Assembly: GCA_004151065.3 (NCBI GenBank)
Contig: NWUY0300015708.1
Coordinates: forward strand, 18,117 to 40,578
Length of the DNA stretch: 22,462 bases
Origin: Larix sibirica
Lineage: Eukaryota; Streptophyta; Pinopsida; Pinales; Pinaceae
Direction of reading: 5' to 3'
A model generated the notes under the pieces. That model saw nothing but the letters and a program-made list of their open reading frames with translations. It was not told the origin of the DNA and searched no databases. Positions 8,836-18,444 of this stretch are shown here, one piece after another. The stretch's first letter is position 1. Each line of letters begins with the position of its first letter. A program made the position numbers and the translations under genes.

Positions 8836-8847
8836 CCATAATGTCAT
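8836..8847 (+). repeat. 12-base direct repeat, right flank of PLE pair
   Basis: Matches 5508-5519 exactly. It lies 29 bases beyond the last position at which the two PLE 3' ends still match each other (8806), so either the plus copy has a longer 3' end or the match is coincidental. Confidence 0.5.
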
Positions 8848-9035
8848 GTCATCAGACTCAGATCGAGATTCTCACATGCCAAGATACTCCCTTCACTGCT
8901 TAATAGTATCTTAGGAGCATAGGGAACCTCGTCCGAATAATTAATTTTGTGCGCAAAATTCACTTATGCTCATGCACCAAATTCACTCCAACATTTCTCT
9001 AAAAAAATTATGTTCCTATACATGCATCCTACTAT

Positions 9036-9138
9036 GGTAAGTTGGACATCCTAGCCAATACTTCAACACCATATCCAACCATCTCCNGGTAAGTTGGACA
9101 TCCTAGCCAATACTTCAACACAATACCGAACCATTTCC
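9036..9138 (+). repeat. 51-base direct duplication around an N
   Basis: 9036-9086 and 9088-9138 are near-identical. The first 34 bases match exactly, beginning ggtaagttggacatcctagc, and a few differences follow. The single N at 9087 separates them. Confidence 0.85.
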
Positions 9139-9600
9139 CCAATCATGTGGTTAACTATTTGGGTGCCTTCCTTATTCACCTGGACACGACATCAGTAGTT
9201 CACTCACTCCTTGCTTGTTGTCAAAGAATTTTCATTCCATATTAGCACCAGCATGGAGTTCAAGGGATACTTGTGCAGAACTACAGGCTTCACAACCCAA
9301 CACCCTCATGGTCTCACACATGTCATGCTATCATTTCTTACAAATGCATTCAAAATTTTAAACAATCACATGGTATAAGGTTCCTTTACATTACTACCCC
9401 ATTCCTCACCATGCCTGGTGGAATATCATTCACATAGATGTATTCAATATTACATATGGTTGAAGTGATTCTTACCCAACCCCTTTCTACACTTATGCAA
9501 TCAATATAAAAAAAAAAAAAATTACCTGCATGGATTCCATCAACATATTTGATGTTACATGGTCAGTTTTCCTCTTACCAAGGACTACACAGTCCTTCCA

Positions 9601-9660
9601 CCAACCTCTTGATCATGGATTTGTGCTCCATCCNCCAACCTCTTGATCATATATTTGCTA
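9601..9660 (+). repeat. Short duplication around an N
   Basis: ccaacctcttgatcat occurs at 9601-9616 and again at 9635-9650, directly after the N at 9634. The pattern is the same as at 9036-9138. Confidence 0.8.
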
Positions 9661-10032
9661 CTCCAACCTTTCCTCAGAAGGTTGTTGGTCACATGCAGCA
9701 ACATCATCAACATATTAAGCCATGTATCTACTGTCTATGGCCAAAAAATTATCATCAACCACTATAATTATCATTAGTGACTCATTGCATATGAAAAAGC
9801 ATACTACTTTTACCAGTATGCGATGTTATATGCATGCACAAGCATATTCACATGCATTATGCATTATCTCTTGATATGCCTACTAGTGCATATGCATTCC
9901 AACTATCCGAGTCTTGCATATCCAACATTCCTATGCCATAATTTCATGTGTGTAACTACAAAATTATCGATATAAAAACAAGAAAAGAGTCAAGGAATTC
10001 TCCCTCTCCAATTCAAACAATCACTTTCAACA

Positions 10033-10600
10033 TATTTTTGAAAGGAAGAATATTATCAATGGTTGATTTCATTGAGAATTACACGTTTAGTACATAGAGG
10101 AAGATACAAAATGAGTATTATCACTCAAACCAGGTTTCTATACTTGTGCATATTTTGTAAATACATGTCGACCTTGATATCAAGGGTTGTGATAACAACA
10201 CTGATAATTGTGAAGTGGCTCAAGAATATCATTTTTGCATTAGTGATGGTCGTACACACGATACATGTTTTGTTTAACACTGTTTTAATTTACTTTTTAA
10301 ATATTTAGTGAAATGAGGGGTCATCTTTGAAGAACATTGGGTTTGGTTAGATGGTTGTTGTTGCAATCTAGGGGATTACATCTATTAGTTACATATATTA
10401 GTTACTAATATTCTATTATATTATCAATAAAATTACCAATTTACAACATAAGTTGATAGTCATTTTATACATATGAACCGACATATATATTTACACATGA
10501 CTATTCACATATGTCGGCTGACTTGCTAAGCCATTTGACCAGTCAATTGTTGATCGACTGACGCGCCTAGTTAACTAATTGACTAGGCCCTTCCAAAATA
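10033..10600 (-). mobile_element. Probable Gypsy-like LTR, minus strand, far end uncertain
   Basis: On the minus strand a polypurine tract (10601-10610) is followed at 10600 by TATTTTGGAAGGGCC, the expected position of an LTR start. The other end is not certain; tatttttgaaagg at 10033-10045 is an imperfect inverted match to the start and would give 568 bases. Three W-box cores (TTGAC or its complement) fall at 10535, 10542 and 10579 in the U3 part. The 81-codon plus-strand frame inside is probably chance. Confidence 0.4.
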
Positions 10601-10626
10601 TCCCCCACCCTCAAACTCTTCTTCAT
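10601..10626 (-). other. Polypurine tract of Gypsy-like element
   Basis: On the minus strand the sequence reads GAAGAAGAGTTTGAGGGTGGGGGA, ending at 10601. It is purine-rich and sits between the coding remnant and the LTR-like start, where a plus-strand primer would be. Confidence 0.5.
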
Positions 10627-10639
10627 CCTGAAGAAGGGA

Positions 10640-13414
10640 GACGTTAGAACATTTTTGTTACAAAAAGATACACTTTTACAAAATGTATATTACAATTGCT
10701 ATGGTTTATCAAATTCTATGCTTTTAGTCGGTACTGGCTCTTGATTTTCTTAAGTGCTCGACTAGAAGAAGTTCTAGACATCCCTATAGGTGCTGGTTGT
10801 GGTGGTGGATCTGGATGAGTGGCTTGGAAGTCAACAATTTTTTTATAGATATGCAACACTAACACTTGTAGCTTGTTCTGCATCTCATGCTACTCTTCAA
10901 TAGTTTGTTCAAAGGAAAAATTGGTACTTTTGAGGTTGGTCAGGATATTAACTATAGCTGCAAGAGGAACCCGTTCCCAAACGTAGAAGTTGACACTGTA
11001 TTTTTCATTGGTTTTTTGTATCCCTAATTTGTCTAAGAAATACATGCATTGAAGTACCTTTTCGACCTCATTATGCAACATCTTTCCCTCCTGCGGCCAT
11101 TTTTCTTCTTCCTATTATAATTCTACATGTTGTTGTTTCTATTTCTATAGTAATTGGTTGATGGATTCCTATTCTTTGTTTTCCAATGTCTTATGTTGAC
11201 GTGTAATCATATCTGTCACCACCATTTGATTGGCCTTGAGTTTGTTGCGGACATTGGAAAAGTGTGATGGCCAACTGTTAATATTGCATTGGATGTTGTT
11301 TCCCATGCTTCTATCTGTAAGATTTGTCCTTTGAGGTGGTTTAGTCTATCATATTCCTCAACTACCAGGGCTATGGTCTGTTCATTGGATTCCTTTTAAT
11401 TTATCATGTGGATATGATGTTGATTTATAACTTACGATACTAAGTTCTGGAGACAATTGATGGGATCCTTGGATTCTTACTGCAGCGCATCTCCCATAAC
11501 ATATTTTGCTCTTACTTTGCATTATACCTAGGCCTTTTTTGCTTTTTGATACTTCTGGTCTCTAGCTTTGACAAGGCTCTTCCATCTCCTATCCTTTCCT
11601 TTGGTGACTACTTTGGCCATTTGTTGAAGTTAATGGTCGTTTGCAGTTTTAGGTTTAAATATAATTGTAATGTGGCCATCCTCTCACTCCTTCATCTAAA
11701 AGGGTCCATGCACCTACATTGATTGCTTGGGGTCCTCCTCATTTCGATTGGTTGGTGCTCTAGTTGGTTTAGTGCTACGATTTCTCTCCAAATTTCGTGC
11801 CTTAGAAGTCGATGGGTGTCGCTATGGAGTCGGTCAGATTTATTGTGGAGTCGACTGATTTTCTTTTGGAGTCGGATCCTATGGATTTGAATGCTTGTTA
11901 TGAGGATTTTATTCCTTATCCTTAGAAGCCAACTCCTTCTCTTGAACATTCGGTGTTAGATACAAAGGTGATGATTCTTTTGTTGTATCCACCTATTGAG
12001 TGACCATCGTCTTGTCGGTTGTTGATCTTCCATATGTCCATGGTCGAGTTGGAATCTCGGGTGAGTTCAATGTGATTTTATTTGGTAATTCTTCACATTC
12101 CCCCTTCATATGCATCTATGCTTGAAACTACTTTTCTATGATTATTTTAGTCTTTGTTTCATTCAAAATTATTTCCTTTTCTCTTTCTATGGCTTCGGTA
12201 TAGTTGAATCCAACGCTAGACTTCATGATTAATTTTCTCTTATTTACTTGATGTATGGTTGCTTTCATGCCTTCTTCCACTAATAACACTCTTGCAACCA
12301 CCTTTTTCCATGTCCTTCTTGATTTTTGGGCGTTCACAATCGATGGATCCTAGTGTGGAAATATTTATCTTTGTTTCTTCACTGGAGTCTTCACTATTGA
12401 CTGATGTTTCTTTTGTTTTTATTATGCCTGTTATTTTCTTAATAGAATCCATTGATGTCAACTCCATGCCAAATATGAATGAGGTGATGTGTAATTATGC
12501 TTCCCTTTCTTCCTCCAACTCCCCATTCTATAGTAGTGTTATCAATCTTTATACTTCACACCTTGTTTATGGGGGCACCTTATATTGAGTGTTGGCCTAT
12601 CAGGATAGGTCCATAAATACTTGGTCTATTGATGGGTAATAGTCTAGCTCCTCAAGTTCTCTACCTTTTCCATTCACATACCATAATTTTTTATAGTCTA
12701 ACTTGAGTTGGATATGAGAAGTCGAAGGTATATTTATCCTTACATTCTACGGTACCCACCATCGTTGGCATGCTACTTTCAAGTTGTCGAATTAGTGGGA
12801 GAATATTTCCTTGGTTTTAGGCCCTATATTAGAGCTTTTCCATCTAGTCGAAAAGCACTGTAAGTTTTCCATAGTCAGAATGGTACACAAGGTGAACACT
12901 GGTTCTCCAACTAGTAAGATCCGCGTCATTGTTATCCAAATCATTATAGAGGGATATATGATTGCTTGTGTTGTCTCCTGACACCTCACATTTTACTTTA
13001 ATGATGTTGGTGACATGTTCAACCCAGTTAAATATTTTCCCTTGTTCTGCAATTTGCTTAATTGCTTCAAGAATTGCGATTTTAACATCAAAGGCTCAAC
13101 CTGTGCTCATGAGGAAAAGTGCAACTATTATGGTAGCCTATTTAACATGGAGGTCTTTTACGATGCTAATTATAAGCCCTTTTGTATTTTTTCCTTGTTG
13201 CAACCTTCTGAATTCTTATACTAATGCTAGATGTTGAGTCGTGGTCAGGACTAGGTGAAGCAACATAGGAAGGCCTATTATTTGTCTGACTAGGGATGCA
13301 TTAATCTCTACTGGTTCGTCAAGCCATAACTTTCCCCTGTGATATCTACTTACACTAAATTTTCTTGCTTAGTCCTTTAATTTTTCAAACACTGCTATGA
13401 GAGGTGCATCGAGG
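10640..13414 (-). pseudogene. Decayed gag-like region of an LTR retroelement
   Basis: Minus-strand coding pieces run from 13400 down to about 10700 in several frames with many stops. The N-terminal part is the clearest: GKLWLDEPVEINASLV, then RQIIGLPM, and FDVKIAILEAIKQIAEQGKI near 13030-13090. The middle (about 12500-11650) is Lys/Arg- and Glu-rich. The end has SVNFYVWERVPLAAIVNILT (about 10940-11010) and a proline stretch THPDPPPQPAPIG near 10800. There are no RT, RNase H or integrase motifs in 2.7 kb, so the parent was probably a non-autonomous element or an unusually long gag. The 'W-D-x-P-V-E-I-N' block resembles conifer retroelement ORFs as I remember them, which is not firm. The five separate minus-strand frames of 62-85 codons are parts of this. 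Confidence 0.45.
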
Positions 13415-14091
13415 TGTTGGGTTCTAATACCTATTACAATGAGTAAGCATAATGATTCTTATAGTTAAAAAAAAAAACAATGGAAAAAAATAGACAGTCA
13501 AATAATACTAATAAATTTATCCTAGAAAACCGTTTACATGGGAAAACCAACAAACCATTGAGCTTTACCGCTCATCTATTAATAACACTCTCAACTAGTA
13601 TTTGCAAAAACGGTTTACAAGATCGCAATATCTCAAGCGTGAATTCACATAAACTCACTTTCAACTCATACAAGTTCTCTTACAATTGCTTCTTAACCAT
13701 TCACATTACATCATATTATAGATGCAATACTCTAATTCATGACAACCAAATTAGTTACAACTAAATTCTCCATTAATGGTGATCCATAACTTCCTAACAA
13801 CTTTCAGTCATTCTATTATAGTTGAATTGACTAAGTTAACCTTGTTTGACTGCCAGTCAGGCTTCTTGTCATCTAAGTGTTTGTTGAATTCCTTCCCTCT
13901 TTATGTTGGTTGACTTCCCATCGACCAATTGACTATTCTAGTCAATCAATCTACCAATTTTTCATTGTCTGTCGAATTCAATTCCAGTCAACTATTCTAG
14001 TCATCCCATTGAACAGACTTCCACCATCTGTCGACTTGTTGACCAATCGACTATACTGTCGTTAACATGAAATAATATAAAGTTCCCAACA
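13415..14091 (-). mobile_element. Copia 3' LTR (677 bases)
   Basis: On the minus strand the LTR runs from TGTTGGGAACTTT (14091) to AACCCAACA (13415). The terminal inverted repeat is TGTTGGG/CCCAACA, perfect over 7 bases. It directly follows a polypurine tract and a Copia RNase H, which makes it the 3' LTR. The U3 part (about 13820-14060) is loaded with TTGAC/GTCAA words and has a 13-base direct repeat, actattctagtca, at 13932 and 13991. A possible target duplication beside it would be cgagg (13410-13414), but the other end of the element is lost. The plus-strand frames at 13480-13764 and 13877-14065 lie inside the LTR and are not genes. Confidence 0.85.
13827..14043 (-). promoter_or_regulatory. 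W-box cluster in the Copia LTR U3
   Basis: Seven WRKY core words (TTGAC or GTCAA on the plus strand) occur at 13827, 13846, 13910, 13929, 13941, 13987 and 14039; the last is followed by C, a full TTGACC. About 0.4 would be expected by chance at equal base frequencies. The position, upstream in U3, fits a stress-responsive LTR enhancer. Function is inference. Confidence 0.45.
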
Positions 14092-14108
14092 TTCTCCCAC
14101 TTGTTGTT
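14092..14108 (-). other. Copia polypurine tract
   Basis: The minus strand reads AACAACAAGTGGGAGAA immediately before the LTR start at 14091. This is the classic Copia 'aagtgggaga' primer tract. Confidence 0.8.
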
Positions 14109-14143
14109 TTCTTTGCATACAAAAGAGATTTCAGAACTTCAAT

Positions 14144-15270
14144 TCACTTGAACAATCCTGATAGGCCCATTGATTCCCTACACCAAGTAAACTTCTCGAT
14201 GCTCACATACTTGGTTAGTGAGATTGCATTATTATTCATCGTGTGTACCTTTCCCAACAACACTTTATGGTTCTCCACGATTTCTCTCATGAAATGGTAT
14301 TGTACATCAACATGCTTTGTCTTTGAATGGTATGTTGGGTTCTTTGCCAAGAAGATTTCAATTTGACTGTCACAATTCAACCAACAGTTTTCTATTTAAA
14401 TTCAACCTCTAAACATAATCTCTACAACAAGACTGCCTCTTTGATTGCATGAGTAGCTGCCATGTATTCAACCTCGGTAGTCGACAATGCAACAATCGAT
14501 TGTATCCTACTCATTCAACCGATTTCCACACCAAATAATTTGAAAAAATATCCACTGCTTGACCTTCTATGGTCAAGATGTCCAACCCAATCCGAATCAA
14601 TAAAACCATGTAAAATTATTAATTTATAGTTTCAAGTTTTCCTTGGTATCAGATTGCATAATCCGTTTTGCCACACAAGTACCTATAAACTCTTTTAACA
14701 ATGGTCCAATACTATTTTCCAGGTGTCGACATGTACCTGCTCAATACTTCCACTGCATGGGAAATACCAAGTTGAGAATAGACCATTGCATACACAAGAC
14801 TACCTACATCAATAAGATAGAGCACATGTGCCATGCACTATGTCTCTTCCTACATCTTAGGACACTATTCAACATATAATTTAACTCCTACATGAATAGG
14901 GACCTTAATCAGTTTGCACTACTGCATGTTGAAGATTTTCAAAACTATCTCAACATATTTACTCTGATTTAACAAGAGCCTTCTACCTACTCAATCTCTT
15001 TTAATTTCCACTCCAAGAATTAAAGACTCGCATTGATATCCTTCATATAGAACTTGGAGGGCAACTGTAGTTTTACCTCCTTGATCAAATCCATGTTGTT
15101 TCCGACCAAAAACATATTGTCGACATACAAAATTACATATATAAAATGATCACGAACTTTCTTGCTATACACACAATGATTAGCCTTACTTCTCACAAAN
15201 TGCTCTTGAACTAGTTCTTCAAGTACATGAAGGGAGTTATTGAATGCTCCCAAACATGTGAGAAGTCGAG
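14144..15270 (-). pseudogene. Copia pol remnant: reverse transcriptase and RNase H
   Basis: Minus-strand Copia polyprotein end. The RT frame (15253-15020) reads FVRSKANHCVYSKKV, then FIYVILYVDNMFLVGNN, where the catalytic YVDD has become YVDN. A second block (about 14830-14640) has VGSLVYAMVYSQLGISHAVE, VLSRYMSTPGK and RYLCGKTDYAI. RNase H follows: DSDWVGHLDHRRSSSGYFFK (about 14540-14610), ALSTTEVEYMAATHA, and NCDSQIEIFLAKNPTYHSKT (14144-14380), so its acidic residues are visible. Many stops and frame changes separate the blocks. The N at 15200 falls where Copia has QGF, with only QE-X-F seen, so a few bases are probably missing there. Integrase and gag are absent; homology ends near 15270. 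Confidence 0.85.
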
Positions 15271-16457
15271 TTCGAATGGATCCAAGGGAGCCGTTATGAG
15301 CCTATTGATAGATCGAAATGACCCAGGGCCAGCGGTAGGGTTTTCCCCAGTAAGAAGTCCCAATTAGACCTCATACCATTTGGCACAGGGAACCTTTTTG
15401 GATTTTGGCTCGACAACCATCCTTAATAGGTTTCATCGGTTGTATCCCGGTCCATCGTTTATGGTTTTATAATTAAGAGATGAGATACAAACTAATCTAA
15501 CCAAAATGTAGTTCCTAGATAAACTAGCCTATCCTAGCTAGAAGCAAGATAAAAGGCACAAGTAGTGGAATGGCTTTGATATACATATTCTGAAAACAAA
15601 TAGTTGTAAATTATACATGTATAGCAACTACATAATAATATACGAACATTAGAATAATCACAGTATCATAACATTTTGCATCTACAACTTGCAGAAAGCA
15701 AATAAAACAAGAGTAAATATACGACAGAAATAGACAACTACGTAAATAATCCAGCAAAAATCAAGAACAATCTTACTGCATATAGGCAAGAGACAAAGAA
15801 GGAAATAGTTCCACCACGTTCATCCACACATACCCATAATCATGTGCAAAACTCCAGCGAACAACCCCTGTATTCATTCATATAAATAGTTCTTATAGAA
15901 TTAGCAATACAAGCTACAACTAAAAGTCCTGTGGCATCTCCTCCTTCACAATTCAGCAATAATACATGAAAAATTTCAAGAGCCAAAAGCCCTTTCTCCT
16001 CAAATGAGATTACAATATATAGACCAAGGCTATGTGACCCTTGGCCTTCCATATTCCCTTGAGACTTTTGGAATTCTTTGAATAAATTTATTACAATAAC
16101 TGATTTAATTTAGCCTCGAGTGATCTTCGGTATTCCACTAATTTGTTCTTTAGTTACTTTTGTCACTTAGCGGAATTGTCTTCATGTGGCATGTTGACTT
16201 CTTCCTGCAGAGAACTTGTTCATGGATATGAATAATAAGCTTCCAATGAATGAAAGTTGATACGATGAACTTATTATTTAAGATTGTCATCTCCATTCCT
16301 TAATTTACATCCTTCTAGGTCATTCTTCGATCTTCCTAAATGTGGTGCAGTGCTTGAAGTTGTAGTGGTTCTTTAGACTTCATCCATGAATTTTAGTGTG
16401 TTTTGTCACATGCGTCGATCTTGATGTAGCATGATTTCATCAAATGTGAAGTGTCGT
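15271..16457. other. Unassigned region
   Basis: The part at 15300-15480 is less AT-rich and not recognised; the part at 15480-15840 is A-rich on the plus strand. The 70-codon minus-strand frame (15840-16052) has no motif I know. No element ends were found. Confidence 0.4.
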
Positions 16458-16503
16458 TGTTGACTACAACAACATTTGGTTGTTGACTACAACAACATTT
16501 GGT
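16458..16503 (+). repeat. Two tandem 23-base units
   Basis: tgttgactacaacaacatttggt occurs twice in a row (16458-16480 and 16481-16503) without a difference, which points to a recent slippage or duplication. Confidence 0.9.
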
Positions 16504-17095
16504 TCCCTTCAATTTGACCTACTACCACTGCTTGCCAATGATGAAAATATTTCTCTTCCCATAACGCGTTTCATTTTTCTTCACGACATTGTTGATGTCC
16601 GCAACTTGTATTGGTCGATCTAGCATCGAAACAACTTCTATTATCATGTTGTTTGACATGTCTTTTGGAGGTGTCGTTTTTTGTTTTGCTTACTCGATGG
16701 TCATCGTGGGTGCATGTGTATGTATGCGACCACATAAGTTCGAACCATGCTCGTCTCATAAAAATTTGCATTATATAAGGTCTTCGGTCAAATCAACCCT
16801 TATAGCCTTTAATGATGTAGTTGCCTTTTTTTCTTGTAAATTTTTTGGGCTATCTGGTATGCAATAATCATGACCACTAATATGTAGATCTCATCGATAC
16901 CTTTCCAACAATACGGGGAATGCTTGAAATGGATGATCGCTCCTAAAGTTATGGCCAAATTACATAGGAGACATTTCGTCGTGCTATCATTGTTGCACGT
17001 CCTCGATCTTTTCCTTTACTTCACGTCTTGGGATCAATTATGTTGAGGATGACTTAGAGCATCTTTGCTATGAGAATCCCGCACTCTCACAGTAA
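16504..17095. other. Unassigned region, weak coding character
   Basis: On the minus strand about 16540-16680 a stretch reads PPKDMSNNMIIEVVSMLDRP then IQVADINNVVKKNETRYGKR without stops. It could be a retroelement remnant, but I do not recognise it. The overlapping frames on both strands at 16571-16867 are in other registers. Confidence 0.3.
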
Positions 17096-17240
17096 CCTTA
17101 TTAACTTTATTACTATTTTATTAGAAACAAAATTAATTAATACATAATAAAACAAAATTGAAAGAAATTAAATAAAAATTGATTACTTAAAACAATAAAT
17201 ATAAAATAAAATATAAAAATAAAATAAATAATAAAATATA
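17096..17240. repeat. Low-complexity A-rich tract
   Basis: Dominated by runs such as ataaaataaaatataaaaataa with almost no G or C on the plus strand from about 17140 to 17235. It resembles matrix-attachment-like or degenerate microsatellite sequence. Confidence 0.7.
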
Positions 17241-17589
17241 ACTCCTAATGTACCTATGACCTTAAACTAAGACAACATACCCAGACCTTTTAAATTTGTA
17301 TGCTTTATTATACTTGTCGTGAGGCGGTATATATTGTATTCGATGTGCTTTGACTACATATTACTTTCGACTTTGACCATAATTTTTTAACTTTTATCTA
17401 TAGTTTTAGATTGCTTGCTATTTTTTTTTCTTTAATTATTTAGAATTGGTTTATGCATCATTCTATTGGCTCGTCATCTTGAAGCGTTATTGTTGGGAGA
17501 TTGAGTTCAATATGTATGTTTCCTAAGTTTTTCATCGCTCTGGTTTAGAGAGAGGTGGAAGCATTTACTAAATTCATTTAATGCATTTA

Positions 17590-17705
17590 CTACCACCGCC
17601 ATAGTCTGGGTGGCCATCGCATCTGTCACCGCCTTGACCCCACCTATTCTCACCGCTTACCACCTTCATTCCCATCCCCACCATTTTCACCGCCTTCACC
17701 TTTGC
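17590..17705 (+). repeat. CACCGCC-rich tract
   Basis: caccgcc or a one-base variant appears near 17593, 17627, 17653 and 17687, with further ccacc words between. It is locally GC-rich, unlike the surroundings. The 75-codon plus-strand frame across it (17610-17837) is His/Leu-rich from the repeat and is unlikely to be a gene. Confidence 0.5.
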
Positions 17706-18060
17706 ATATCACATTGCACAACCCTGTTGCATATGGCATTGTGTTGGTTTGCTGAACCAAAAATAGATGTCATGAGATGCTTGCAAAATATGAAGGCAAG
17801 AAAAACCATAAGGACTTGTAATTTTTGTTCAAATTGATGAGATATAGGACACTTAACTTACCAAAATTGCAAATTGTTGTTGCGGGAAATTTACCATAAT
17901 TGTTGTTGCCTGTTAGTAGGAATTGAACCCATGCATTCAGCTGCTCGACACATTTTGTTGTCTTCAAGGTATCTGTAGTGTGGCCGTCCACACTAACTAG
18001 TAAAATCTCACTGCATATAGTAGTTCAATTAATTGTTATTGCTTAAACAATATCTCGAGT
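17706..18060. other. Unassigned stretch with a short perfect hairpin
   Basis: agtgtgg (17977-17983) and ccacact (17988-17994) form a perfect 7-base stem with a 4-base loop. On the minus strand GGTTCAATTCC (17920-17930 region) resembles a Pol III B box. No tRNA can be folded from it. Confidence 0.35.
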
Positions 18061-18062
18061 CC

Positions 18063-18444
18063 TCAGCCATCTCATTCTCTTCTTCTGCTTGTAAGTGACT
18101 ACATCTAGAGGTTTACCATCCCGAGTGTGCATTCAAAATACTTTTGAACTATACGATCATGCTGTGACATAGAAATCCAAATCGCCAGATTAATTATTTC
18201 CAAGTAGCAAAAAGAAGAAAACTCTCTATTAATAATCTTCATATCGTACCTTTCTTGCAGCAATGATAGCGTCTTTAAAAGTTATAGTTCCTACACAAAT
18301 ATAATTAAACATCGAAGAAAGAATATCACAAAGTCTAGATTTGAATAAAATCACACCATTTTTCCCATTTTGAATATCAAAGAAGTGGATTTGGGCTGCC
18401 TTATTCGCATGAAAAGTCCATGAAATCTGTATCACCTCTTCCAT
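18063..18444 (-). pseudogene. Exon-like gene fragment of unknown function
   Basis: The minus-strand frame at 18444-18229 (71 codons) reads like a conserved cellular protein: WTFHANKAAQIHFFD, NGVILFKSRLCDILSSMFN, then GTITFKDAIIAARK. A plausible splice donor lies right after AARK (AAG|GTACGA near 18252), with the frame closing soon after in what would be intron. About 120 bases on, a second open stretch (about 18135-18050) reads HTRDGKPLDVVTYKQKKRM then RWLRTRDIV-stop, with cacag acceptor-like words ahead of it, though the phase does not join cleanly. This could be two exons of a host gene or a captured gene fragment. I do not recognise the family and cannot exclude chance. Confidence 0.35.

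Larger units (their letters stand above)
8848..10032. other. AT-rich spacer with two N-marked local duplications
   Basis: This is the right flank of the PLE pair. It contains an A14 run (9508-9521) and many cat/atg-rich words such as those in the 1680-1760 and 5390-5460 spacers, but no coding region. The 72-codon frame at 9549-9767 spans an N and a local duplication and is not credible. Confidence 0.4.

Noticed and set aside
9508-9521. A14 run as the tail of another retroposon
   Set aside because: No target duplication or element body could be identified on either side.
9549-9767. Plus-strand 72-codon reading frame
   Set aside because: It spans an N and a local duplication that is probably an assembly artefact, and shows no motif.
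13480-14065. Plus-strand frames of 94 and 62 codons
   Set aside because: Both lie within the Copia LTR defined by its termini, polypurine tract and adjacent RNase H.
17911-17998. tRNA or tRNA-derived SINE on the minus strand
   Set aside because: A good B-box-like GGTTCAATTCC is present, but the A box has several mismatches, the acceptor and T arms cannot both pair at standard lengths, and the 5' part forms its own hairpin.
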